Shown: piece after piece, positions 42,600-50,403 of the stretch
Layout: each line of letters starts with the position of its first letter
Numbering within the stretch: position 1 is the stretch's first letter
Assembly: GCA_947178125.1 (NCBI GenBank)
Contig: CAMWXB010000026.1
Span: 1 to 50,403 of the forward strand
DNA: 50,403 nt
Direction: 5' to 3'
DNA from: an uncultured Lachnospiraceae bacterium
GTDB taxonomy: Bacteria; Bacillota; Clostridia; Lachnospirales; Lachnospiraceae
The notes under the pieces: model-generated
The model's input: the letters and a program-made list of their open reading frames with translations, nothing else
What the model was told of the DNA's origin: nothing
Database searches by the model: none
Made by a program: the position numbers and the translations under genes

Positions 42600-43085
42600 A
42601 TGAAAAAGATATATTCGGTATTGGTGGAAAACAGGTCGGGTGTGCTTTGTAAGGTTGCCGGTCTGTTTTCCCGGAGAAGCTACAATATTGATTCGCTTGC
42701 GGTCGGAGAGACCGACGACCCGGCTGTTTCCTGCATGACAATCGTAAGCAGCGGCGATGAGCGGACGATTGAGCAGATTGAAAAGCAGCTCAACAAAAAA
42801 CTGGATGTCATCAAAGTAAAGACTTTTGATGAAACAGCCAGCGTCAGCAGAGAATTGATGTTAATTAAAGTAAAATATAACAAGGGCAACAGACGGGATA
42901 TCATGGAGACCTGTGAGATCATGAAGGCCGATATCGTCGATATGTCCAAAAATCTGATGATCATCCAGATTTGTGACGTACCGGAGAAGACCAATCTGTT
43001 GATCAAAATGCTGCAGTCGGTCAGCGTTGTGGAAGTTGCAAGGACCGGAACATTGGCATTGCCAAAGTGTATGGATACGGAATAA
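42600..43085 (+). CDS. ilvN: Acetolactate synthase, small subunit (first copy)
   Basis: This 161-residue regulatory subunit has an N-terminal ACT domain (VLVENRSGVLCKVAGLFSR at about 7-25, then NIDSLAVGETDDP) that binds valine in homologues, and a C-terminal ferredoxin-like half with RELMLIKVKYN. The ATG at 42600 is six bases after GGAGG (42589-42593). It follows ilvB, so it is the likely partner. A second, clearly different small subunit lies at 45350 beside ilvC, so the two may serve different regulation or different large subunits. Confidence 0.88.
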   Translation: MKKIYSVLVENRSGVLCKVAGLFSRRSYNIDSLAVGETDDPAVSCMTIVSSGDERTIEQIEKQLNKKLDVIKVKTFDETASVSRELMLIKVKYNKGNRRDIMETCEIMKADIVDMSKNLMIIQICDVPEKTNLLIKMLQSVSVVEVARTGTLALPKCMDTE

Positions 43086-43102
43086 TGCAAGGCGCATAGA
43101 AA

Positions 43103-44455
43103 ATGAAAAAACATGGACTTACTACGACAAGAATTATTATGTTAGGTTTTCTGGCAGGAGCGTTCCTCGGTATGCTATGCCTCATGCTCCCGATCAGTGT
43201 GAAGCCCGGGCAGAAAGTGGATTTTTTTGATGCGTTGTTCGTTGCCATGTCCAGTATCTGTGTTACCGGATTATCGACTGTCAATATCGGACAGACTTTT
43301 TCCGGATTCGGACAGATTGTACTGTTGTTCCTGATTCAGTTCGGCGGCCTTGGGATCGTGACTTTCACAACGATTGTGCTGTGTCTGTTCCGCCGCAGGA
43401 TTACGCTGTCCGACAGAATGCTGATTCAGAGCGCCTACAATCTGGACACCCTTTCGGGGCTTGTAAAGCTGACGATGAAGATTTTGAAGGTAACACTCTG
43501 TCTGGAGGGACTGGGGGCCGTCGGGTATGCTTTCGTATTCATTCCACAGTTTGGCGTAAAGGGAATCTGGTACAGCATTTTTCATGCCGTATCCGCCTTC
43601 TGTAACGCGGGAATCGACCTGCTCGGCGGGAACAGTTTCTGTCAGTATGAAGATAATGTAATTATTAATATTACAACGATTTTCCTGATTATTGTCAGCG
43701 GTCTTGGATTTCCGGTATATTGGGAAATCATACGGGTGGCTTCTGCGCATCTTGGAAAAAATAAAAATACGAATGGGCGTAAAATGAATCTTCATACAAA
43801 ACTGGTCATTTGTGCTACGATTGCGCTGATCTTAACAGGGGCGGTACTGACACTGTTATTTGAATACAATAACCCGGATACGCTGGGGAAAATGAATATG
43901 CCGCAGAAACTGATGGCGTCGCTTTTTCAGTCCGTCACGTTGCGTACAGCCGGTTTTGCGACGATTTCGCAGGAGTATTTCCGGCCTGCATCCTGCATGG
44001 CATATTTAATTCTGATGTTTATAGGCGGCTCACCTGCCGGAACAGCGGGGGGCATCAAGACCGTAACGGTAGTCCTGCTCTTGGCCTCCATGTTTGCCAA
44101 TATCAGAGGGAAAAAGGATGTTGTCGTATTGAATCGGAAAGTATCGGATGATACGATCAGAAGATGTGTTGCGATTGCCGTATTCAGTTTATCGACGCTG
44201 TTTCTGCTGACGATGGTGCTTCTTGCCGTTTCGCAGGGCAATTTTCTGGATACTTTATATGAGATGACATCCGCGATTGCAACAGTCGGCTTATCGAGAG
44301 GGCTGACGGGGGTGCTGAATCCGATTGGGAAACTCATTGTTACCCTTACGATGTATCTGGGACGGATTGGCCCGATTACACTGGCGCTTGCTTTTAACAG
44401 CCGCAGGCCGATGGAAGATGTTACTTATGCGGAAAGCAAGGTCATCATCGGATAA
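43103..44455 (+). CDS. ktrB: Potassium uptake protein KtrB (TrkH family)
   Basis: This 450-residue integral membrane protein is the pore subunit of a Ktr K+ transporter. The four pore loops contain the filter glycines: SSICVTGLST, SAFCNAGID, LRTAGFATI and ATVGLSRG. About eight to ten transmembrane helices are visible. It lies 17 bases after ilvN and 90 bases before ktrA, and is inserted between two branched-chain amino acid genes. Na+ dependence and exact kinetics cannot be read from sequence. Confidence 0.9.
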   Translation: MKKHGLTTTRIIMLGFLAGAFLGMLCLMLPISVKPGQKVDFFDALFVAMSSICVTGLSTVNIGQTFSGFGQIVLLFLIQFGGLGIVTFTTIVLCLFRRRITLSDRMLIQSAYNLDTLSGLVKLTMKILKVTLCLEGLGAVGYAFVFIPQFGVKGIWYSIFHAVSAFCNAGIDLLGGNSFCQYEDNVIINITTIFLIIVSGLGFPVYWEIIRVASAHLGKNKNTNGRKMNLHTKLVICATIALILTGAVLTLLFEYNNPDTLGKMNMPQKLMASLFQSVTLRTAGFATISQEYFRPASCMAYLILMFIGGSPAGTAGGIKTVTVVLLLASMFANIRGKKDVVVLNRKVSDDTIRRCVAIAVFSLSTLFLLTMVLLAVSQGNFLDTLYEMTSAIATVGLSRGLTGVLNPIGKLIVTLTMYLGRIGPITLALAFNSRRPMEDVTYAESKVIIG

Positions 44456-44545
44456 AGATGACTGCAATTGACCGCAGACTTGCAGGCAGAAAAAGGATAT
44501 GGTTACAGGAATATCACAGGTCGAGAGAAGGACACGGTTATTATC

Positions 44546-45226
44546 ATGAAGAAGAATACACAGAAAGAATATATCGTTATCGGGCTCGGACGGTTCGGGA
44601 ACAGTGTGGCGAAGCAGCTGGAGGCAAATGGGTGCAGGGTGCTCGCTATCGACCGTCTGGAAAAACGGGTGAATCAGATTGCCGACTATGTGACGCTTGC
44701 CATGTGCGTTGATGTTGCGAACGAGGAAGCGTTGAAAGAATTGGGCGGCAGAAATTTTGACGGGGCTATTATTTCCATTGGCCACAGCCTGGATGCTTCG
44801 GTATTGGCTGCAATCTGGGCCAAAGAACAGGGCATCAAAAAGGTCATTGCCAAGGCATATGATGAGATGCAGGGAAAAATCCTGACAAAGCTCGGAGTCG
44901 ATGAAATCGTTTATCCGGAAAAGGAGATAGGTGTCCACTTGGCGAATAATCTGGCATTTAATAACCTTTTCGATGCCATTGAGTTGTCAGCAGAATATTC
45001 TATTGCGGATGTTCATGCACTGCGCAGCTGGGTCGGTAAAGATTTGATCGAGCTGAACCTGCGTAAGAAATATGGCGTGAATGTCGTTGCGATTGAACGG
45101 AACGGTGTATTGCTCGTCAACCCCCCGGCGGATGACCCGACGCAGAAGAATGATGTCTTTATGCTTCTTGGAAAAAACAATACGTTAAAGAAAATCGTAA
45201 GCGCCTATGAGGCAGAAAAGAAGTGA
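44546..45226 (+). CDS. ktrA: Potassium uptake regulatory protein KtrA (TrkA family)
   Basis: This 226-residue cytoplasmic RCK protein gates KtrB. The N-terminal RCK_N domain starts YIVIGLGRFGNSVAKQLEANG with the GxGxxG nucleotide loop, and DRLEKRVNQIADYV follows. The C-terminal RCK_C domain is around 140-218 and contains LIELNLRKKYGVNVVAI. Nucleotide-sensing (ATP/ADP or NAD(H)) is a family property. The ATG at 44546 fits the family N-terminus; a TTG at 44468 would add 26 extra residues. The ribosome binding site, GAGAGAAGGA, is unusually far away (about 13 bases). Confidence 0.9.
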   Translation: MKKNTQKEYIVIGLGRFGNSVAKQLEANGCRVLAIDRLEKRVNQIADYVTLAMCVDVANEEALKELGGRNFDGAIISIGHSLDASVLAAIWAKEQGIKKVIAKAYDEMQGKILTKLGVDEIVYPEKEIGVHLANNLAFNNLFDAIELSAEYSIADVHALRSWVGKDLIELNLRKKYGVNVVAIERNGVLLVNPPADDPTQKNDVFMLLGKNNTLKKIVSAYEAEKK

Positions 45227-45240
45227 GCCGAATCCGGACG

Positions 45241-45269
45241 TTGACTTTTTAAGTTTTAATTGCTACAAT
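45241..45269 (+). promoter_or_regulatory. Sigma-A promoter for ilvN2-ilvC
   Basis: TTGACT (45241-45246) and TACAAT (45264-45269) are 17 bases apart. The start of the second ilvN is 80 bases further on. The leader contains a small hairpin CTGC-AAAA-GCAG, but no T-box or attenuator was recognised. Confidence 0.8.
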
Positions 45270-45349
45270 TATTGGTAGTTTGTGCTGCAAAAGCAGTATG
45301 GAAAATTTGCAGGAATGGATGATTCGCATTAAGAAAGGCGGGATAGTTT

Positions 45350-45847
45350 ATGCATAGAAAGGTACTTCAGCTTCTTGTAGACAATACATCCGGTGTATTG
45401 AGCCGTATTTCAGGACTGTTCTCAAGGCGTGGTTATAATATCGAAAGTATTACGGCGGGTGTGACAGCAGACCCCCGGTATACGCGTATCACGATCGTGA
45501 CCTCCGGAGACGATGAGATTCTCGACCAGATTGAAAAGCAGGTCGCTAAACTCGTTGATGTGCGGGATATTAAGGAGTTGAGACCGGGCGAAAGCGTTTA
45601 CCGTGAATTGGCGCTCATTAAAGTCAAAGTTTCTGCGGACAGAAGACAGGGCGTAATTTCGGTAGTGGATATTTTCCGCGCCAAGATTGTCGATGTTTCC
45701 AAAGACAGCCTGATCATTGAGCTGACTGGAAATCAGGATAAAATAGAAGCATTTATCGACCTGTTGGACGGCTATGAGATTCTGGAACTCGCCAGAACGG
45801 GTATCGCGGGACTCGGCAGGGGAATCGAGAACGTTACCTATTTATAG
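45350..45847 (+). CDS. ilvN: Acetolactate synthase, small subunit (second copy)
   Basis: This 165-residue ACT-domain protein, often called IlvH or IlvN, has VLQLLVDNTSGVLSRISGLFSR at the start (shown in parts), then RGYNIESITAG and RYTRITIVTSG. The C-terminal half has YRELALIKVKV. It resembles the canonical IlvN encoded beside ilvC in many Firmicutes more than the copy at 42600 does. A strong promoter lies just upstream. It likely modulates IlvB by valine or another product. Two small-subunit genes with one large subunit in the window is unusual. Confidence 0.9.
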   Translation: MHRKVLQLLVDNTSGVLSRISGLFSRRGYNIESITAGVTADPRYTRITIVTSGDDEILDQIEKQVAKLVDVRDIKELRPGESVYRELALIKVKVSADRRQGVISVVDIFRAKIVDVSKDSLIIELTGNQDKIEAFIDLLDGYEILELARTGIAGLGRGIENVTYL

Positions 45848-45945
45848 AATTTTAGATTTATAGAATATCGGATGTTTGTAAATCTTATTTTATTTGTATT
45901 CGTTAGCTGGAGGGGAATGCCCTTTTAAGTTATAGAGAATGATAG

Positions 45946-46992
<1,047 letters not shown>

Positions 46993-47042
46993 TCCGTGAC
47001 AGCGTTTTGCATAATCATATAAAATAAATTTAAAGATGTCAG

Positions 47043-47071
47043 ACAGGGCGGCAGAGACCGCCCTGTTTTTC
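47043..47071 (+). terminator. Rho-independent terminator after ilvC
   Basis: ACAGGGCGG (47043-47051) pairs perfectly with CCGCCCTGT (47058-47066), followed by five T residues. It begins 50 bases after the ilvC stop. Confidence 0.85.
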
Positions 47072-47113
47072 TGTTTATGCTCATTCTCTGTGGTGGATAA
47101 TTCAGACAGAAAA

Positions 47114-47188
47114 GGCAGGAAATCCCCGATCGGAAAATCAAATATCCGGAAATCTCCTATCTGGAAATCAAACATCAGGAGATCATAT
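47114..47188. repeat. Five tandem 15-base units
   Basis: Units begin at 47114, 47129, 47144, 47159 and 47174, with the shared core GGAAATC; the first is GGCAGGAAATCCCCG, the last ATCAGGAGATCATAT. The last unit reaches into the 3' end of the LysR gene on the opposite strand. The period of 15 keeps any reading frame. Confidence 0.7.
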
Positions 47189-48086
47189 TTTGAAATTTCT
47201 GTACAGAAACGGCGGGGACAGCCTGTTTTTTCCAGGCGAACCCTATTTTCCTTCTGGGGATAGGTACAGCTAACGGCAGTTTTATCAGAGATCTGCCGTC
47301 AAATTCCTTTTCAATAAAATTGCCGATGACACAGGCGATGCCCATGTCGATGCGGGCAAATTCAATCAGTAAGTCCATCGTTGAAATTTCAATCGACTGA
47401 GAAATTTCAATTTTTTCTTCCATCAAATAAGTATCGATATATCTTCTGGAAATATTTTCTCCGTTTAACATCAGAAAAGTGCCGTTATTCCATAAAAGTG
47501 CATTGTTCTTTTCATATAACTGTTTCTGTTTCACGCCGAGGCGGGTGGAAAGGTTCTGCAGGTAACGCTCCGTTGTGACAAATTCATCCTGTATCTCCAT
47601 GACAGGCTGAAAGACCAGTTCTTTTTTATCCGGTACGTCTCCGATCAGACCGATATCGATGGAGCCGTTCTGCAGATTCCGAACAGTCTCCATTGTGGGC
47701 TGACAGGCAATCGAGACTCTGATATGTGGATTTTCCTGCGTGAACCGTTTTAAATAGGGGAGCAGTACATATTTGCAGAGAGTCGTGCTGACGCCGATTG
47801 TAATCTGGCCAATGCCGAGTTCGTTGATTTTTCGAAGCTGTTCTTCACCATACGAAATGGAGTCAAATGCTTTCTGCAACTGCTCCGCAAGCAGCGTGCC
47901 TTCCGCCGTCAGCGAGACGCCGCGGGAACTGCGGTGAAAGAGTGTCGTGTTCAAAAGTTCTTCCAAGCGGGAAATCGATTTGCTGACGGCGGGCTGGCTG
48001 ATATACAACTCTTTTGCGGCCAGAGAAATATTGCCGGTCCGTGCGACGGTATGAAAAATATGATAGAGATTCAAAGTGCCTTCCAT
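47175..48086 (-). CDS. LysR-family transcriptional regulator
   Basis: This 303-residue regulator has an N-terminal winged helix-turn-helix with TGNISLAAKELYISQPAVSK, the LysR signature, and a C-terminal periplasmic-binding-like effector domain (about 90-300). It is transcribed away from leuC, whose start lies 239 bases from its own, and a palindromic T-N11-A site lies between them. The likely target is leuCD, as an activator responding to a leucine-pathway intermediate, but the co-inducer is unknown. The last few codons overlap a tandem repeat. Confidence 0.9.
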   Translation of the reverse strand: MEGTLNLYHIFHTVARTGNISLAAKELYISQPAVSKSISRLEELLNTTLFHRSSRGVSLTAEGTLLAEQLQKAFDSISYGEEQLRKINELGIGQITIGVSTTLCKYVLLPYLKRFTQENPHIRVSIACQPTMETVRNLQNGSIDIGLIGDVPDKKELVFQPVMEIQDEFVTTERYLQNLSTRLGVKQKQLYEKNNALLWNNGTFLMLNGENISRRYIDTYLMEEKIEISQSIEISTMDLLIEFARIDMGIACVIGNFIEKEFDGRSLIKLPLAVPIPRRKIGFAWKKQAVPAVSVQKFQNMIS

Positions 48087-48190
48087 GCCGGGCTCCTTTC
48101 TGAACGTGGATGTATGTGCTGTGCTGCTCTTGTGGCAGCCAGACTGCGCGGTCGCCCTGTGTAATTGCCTGGGAATTTGTGTTATGGTTA

Positions 48191-48203
48191 TAGAAATATT
48201 CTA
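48191..48203. promoter_or_regulatory. Candidate LysR operator (T-N11-A palindrome)
   Basis: TAGAAATATTCTA has arms TAGAA/TTCTA and fits the LysR-type T-N11-A box. It lies about 80 bases upstream of the predicted leuC transcription start, where LysR activators often bind, and about 105 bases from the LysR start codon. Confidence 0.55.
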
Positions 48204-48243
48204 ATATAACTTGAAAGAATAGTAAATATAATTATTATATATT

Positions 48244-48271
48244 TTGAGAATGGAATGGAACATGGTACAAT
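48244..48271 (+). promoter_or_regulatory. Sigma-A promoter for leuCD
   Basis: TTGAGA (48244-48249) and TACAAT (48266-48271) are 16 bases apart. The leuC start lies 54 bases downstream. Confidence 0.65.
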
Positions 48272-48325
48272 CAATATATCAAAATCATACAGGGCATGAA
48301 ATTTAGAATAAAGGAGGTTATCGCA

Positions 48326-49591
48326 ATGGGAATGACAATGACCCAGAAAATACTGGCGGCCCATGCAGGGCTTGAGAAGGTGGAAGCGGGACAGCTGATC
48401 GAGGCGGATTTGGATCTGGTGCTCGGAAACGATATCACGAGTCCGGTCGCCATCAAAGAAATGGAGAAAATGAAGGTAGACGGCGTTTTTGACAAAGACA
48501 AGATTGCGCTCGTGCCAGACCATTTCGTACCGAACAAAGATATTAAATCGGCGGAACACTGTAAATGTGTCAGGGAATTTGCTTACCGCAATGAAATCAC
48601 CAACTATTTTGAGGTGGGAGAGATGGGTATCGAACACGCATTGCTCCCCGAAAAGGGATTGACCGTAGCGGGAGACGTGATCATCGGTGCCGATTCCCAC
48701 ACCTGTACTTACGGTGCGCTTGGCGCTTTTTCCACAGGAGTCGGGAGCACCGATATGGCGGCCGGCATGGCTACCGGCAAGGCGTGGTTCAAAGTGCCTT
48801 CCGCGATTAAATTCAACATCGTTGGAAAGCCCGATAAATGGGTGAGTGGAAAAGACGTCATCCTGCATATCATCGGCATGATCGGCGTAGACGGCGCTTT
48901 GTATAAATCCATGGAATTTGTCGGGGAAGGCATTCAGAACCTGACGATGGATGACCGCTTTACCATTGCCAATATGGCAATCGAAGCGGGCGGCAAGAAC
49001 GGTATTTTCCCGGTGGATGAACTGGCCAAAAATTACATGAAAGAACATTCACAGAAGCCATATACGGTTTATGAGGCGGATGCAGATGCCGTTTATGACG
49101 AGGAATATACAATCGATTTAAGCACACTCCGTCCGACGATCGCATTCCCGCATTTGCCGGAGAATACGAAGACAATCGATGAAATCAAAGAAGACATTCA
49201 AATCGACCAGGTCGTAATCGGCTCCTGTACGAACGGACGCCTCGATGACCTGCGGATTGCCGCTGAAGTGCTGAAAGGCCGTCATGTGGCCAAAGGTATG
49301 AGATGTATCGTGATTCCGGCGACGCAGGCGATTTATATGCAGGCGATGGAAGAGGGCCTGTTAAAGACCTTTATCGAAGCGGGCGCAATCGTCAGCACAC
49401 CGACCTGCGGTCCGTGCCTCGGTGGATATATGGGTATTCTCGCGGCAGGAGAGCGCTGTGTATCGACGACGAACCGTAACTTTGTAGGCAGAATGGGCCA
49501 TGTGGATTCTGAAATCTATCTGGCAAGTCCGGCAGTAGCGGCGGCGAGCGCGGTAACAGGCAAGATTTCCTGTCCTTGCCAGCTCTCATAA
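48326..49591 (+). CDS. leuC: 3-isopropylmalate dehydratase, large subunit
   Basis: LeuC with LeuD isomerises 2- to 3-isopropylmalate in leucine synthesis. The 421-residue aconitase-family protein has [4Fe-4S] ligands Cys301 (VIGSCTNGR), Cys361 and Cys364 (PTCGPCLGG). [20 protein letters not shown] marks the substrate domain. It is of the shorter, roughly 420-residue prokaryotic type also found in homoaconitases. The ATG at 48326 follows AAAGGAGG; an upstream ATG at 48296 has no site. leuD follows after 26 bases. Confidence 0.94.
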   Translation: MGMTMTQKILAAHAGLEKVEAGQLIEADLDLVLGNDITSPVAIKEMEKMKVDGVFDKDKIALVPDHFVPNKDIKSAEHCKCVREFAYRNEITNYFEVGEMGIEHALLPEKGLTVAGDVIIGADSHTCTYGALGAFSTGVGSTDMAAGMATGKAWFKVPSAIKFNIVGKPDKWVSGKDVILHIIGMIGVDGALYKSMEFVGEGIQNLTMDDRFTIANMAIEAGGKNGIFPVDELAKNYMKEHSQKPYTVYEADADAVYDEEYTIDLSTLRPTIAFPHLPENTKTIDEIKEDIQIDQVVIGSCTNGRLDDLRIAAEVLKGRHVAKGMRCIVIPATQAIYMQAMEEGLLKTFIEAGAIVSTPTCGPCLGGYMGILAAGERCVSTTNRNFVGRMGHVDSEIYLASPAVAAASAVTGKISCPCQLS

Positions 49592-49617
49592 TTTCATAAA
49601 AAGATGGAGGTGTAGAA

Positions 49618-50106
49618 ATGAAAGCAGCAAAAGGAACTGTTTTTAAATATGGCGATAATGTGGATACGGATGTCATCATCCCGGCCCGTTACCTGAATTC
49701 TTCCGACCCGGCGGAACTGGCGGCGCACTGTATGGAAGATATCGATAAAGAGTTTATTAAAAAAGTGCAGAAAGGCGATATCATGGTAGCCACCAAGAAC
49801 TTTGGCTGTGGTTCTTCCAGAGAGCATGCGCCGATAGCCATTAAGGCGGCGGGCGTAAGCTGTGTTATCGCGGAGACCTTTGCGAGAATCTTTTACCGGA
49901 ATGCGATCAACATTGGCCTTCCGATCATCGAGTGCCCGGAGGCGGCGAAGGATATCGAAGCAGGCGATGTTGTGGAGGTAAATTTCGATACGGGCGTCAT
50001 TACGGATGTTACGAAAGGGACTTCTTACAAAGGGCAGGCTTTCCCGGAATTTATGCAGAAGATTATTGCGGCGGAAGGGCTTGTAAATTATATTAATCAG
50101 AAGTAA
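49618..50106 (+). CDS. leuD: 3-isopropylmalate dehydratase, small subunit
   Basis: This 162-residue partner of LeuC carries the swivelling beta-alpha domain. The N-terminal [18 protein letters not shown] and the catalytic [19 protein letters not shown] are canonical, and [17 protein letters not shown] is typical. GGAGGTG lies about eight bases before the ATG. leuB, which usually follows, is not present to the right edge of the window. Confidence 0.95.
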   Translation: MKAAKGTVFKYGDNVDTDVIIPARYLNSSDPAELAAHCMEDIDKEFIKKVQKGDIMVATKNFGCGSSREHAPIAIKAAGVSCVIAETFARIFYRNAINIGLPIIECPEAAKDIEAGDVVEVNFDTGVITDVTKGTSYKGQAFPEFMQKIIAAEGLVNYINQK

Positions 50107-50403
50107 AGGCGGATGTGGTATATTCTAAAAAGGGGAAGAAGATTGTTATAAGGTTCTGATGTGGAGTCTGTAGCGATTTTCTCTCTTTTTTATTTTCTCC
50201 CTTTTCGGAAAAGTGTACCCATTGCTTAAAATTTGAAGTACAATGCATATTTTCGCATATGATCACTGATTTACACTCACACGGCAACTCTTCAAGCTGA
50301 AAATTGTTTTAAAGGACACTGACTAATATAACTATAATAATTACAAAAACAATATTAAATATCCATGTCCACTTATTTCCTAAATTCATTGTATAGCCAA
50401 ACC
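50107..50403. other. Gene-free right edge of the window
   Basis: About 297 AT-rich bases follow leuD. No convincing gene, terminator, or RNA is visible. TATAAT occurs at 50333-50338, but no -35 hexamer lies at a suitable distance. Confidence 0.5.

Noticed and set aside
44468..44545. Longer KtrA start at TTG 44468
   Set aside because: It would add 26 residues not matching the family N-terminus; the nucleotide-binding loop starts correctly from ATG 44546.
45270..45349. Possible T-box or leader-peptide attenuator before ilvN2-ilvC
   Set aside because: No T-box sequence, no run of valine/leucine/isoleucine codons and no competing terminator were found.
47036..47263. Small plus-strand frame of 75 codons over the tandem repeats
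   Set aside because: The repetitive peptide comes from the 15-base units, the frame includes the ilvC terminator, and it has no ribosome binding site.
48188..49048. 286-codon minus-strand frame across leuC
   Set aside because: It is antisense to the leuC catalytic region, lacks a ribosome binding site and has no family features.
50333..50338. TATAAT near the right edge as a promoter
   Set aside because: No -35 hexamer lies at 16-18 bases and no gene follows within the window.

Overview
The window looks like a chromosomal segment from an anaerobic, spore-forming member of the Firmicutes, most likely a Lachnospiraceae (Clostridium cluster XIVa) relative. This rests on the sporulation genes yqfC, yqfD and a BofC-like gene, the order yqfC-yqfD-phoH-HD protein-ybeY, the [FeFe] hydrogenase, the Nfn transhydrogenase, formate-THF ligase, a methionine synthase without an activation domain, and AT-leaning, purine-rich ribosome binding sites. 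No database could be searched, so the family placement is inference. Nothing resembling a prophage, insertion sequence, rRNA, tRNA or CRISPR array was seen.

Layout. 1-8.1 kb: a TepA-type ClpP-like protease, FtsK/SpoIIIE, then the one-carbon genes fhs and folD and a zinc-ribbon/TPR/chitobiase-C membrane protein. 8.1-10.4 kb: nfnA-nfnB (electron-bifurcating NADH/ferredoxin/NADP transhydrogenase). 10.6-17 kb: mostly envelope proteins of unknown function (MORN-like, DUF6020-like on the minus strand, zinc ribbon, permuted-papain-like, lipoprotein) with rlmH. 17-25.3 kb: pyrimidine-nucleoside phosphorylase, the yqfC-yqfD-phoH-HD-ybeY block, a SpoVB/MurJ-like flippase and a BofC-like protein. 25.3-31.4 kb: two flavoproteins, then proB, a DUF896 gene, 5-formyl-THF cyclo-ligase and proA. 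31.6-33.6 kb: a chemoreceptor and a small protein. 33.9-37.4 kb: a GltD/NuoF-like flavoprotein overlapping an [FeFe] hydrogenase. 37.5-40.6 kb: a lipoprotein and metH. 40.8-50.1 kb: branched-chain amino acid genes ilvB, ilvN, (ktrB-ktrA), a second ilvN, ilvC, a divergent LysR regulator, leuC and leuD.

How the genes fit together. fhs, folD, 5-formyl-THF cyclo-ligase and metH form a folate one-carbon route from formate towards methionine. Nfn and the hydrogenase pair balance NAD(P)H, ferredoxin and H2. proB/proA make the proline precursor. ilvB/ilvN/ilvC and leuCD cover much of valine/leucine synthesis; ilvD, leuA and leuB are not in the window.

The most unusual signal lies between the genes. 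At least six intergenic sites (about 998, 8017, 13609, 29179, 40590 and 42376) carry related, modular, hairpin-rich elements on the same strand. Three fold as a three-way junction followed by a separate hairpin, and the stems keep pairing although their bases differ between copies. Other points of interest are a PgpH-like HD protein that has lost its catalytic Asp, a possible leaderless sigma-E promoter at yqfC, and two short tandem repeats.
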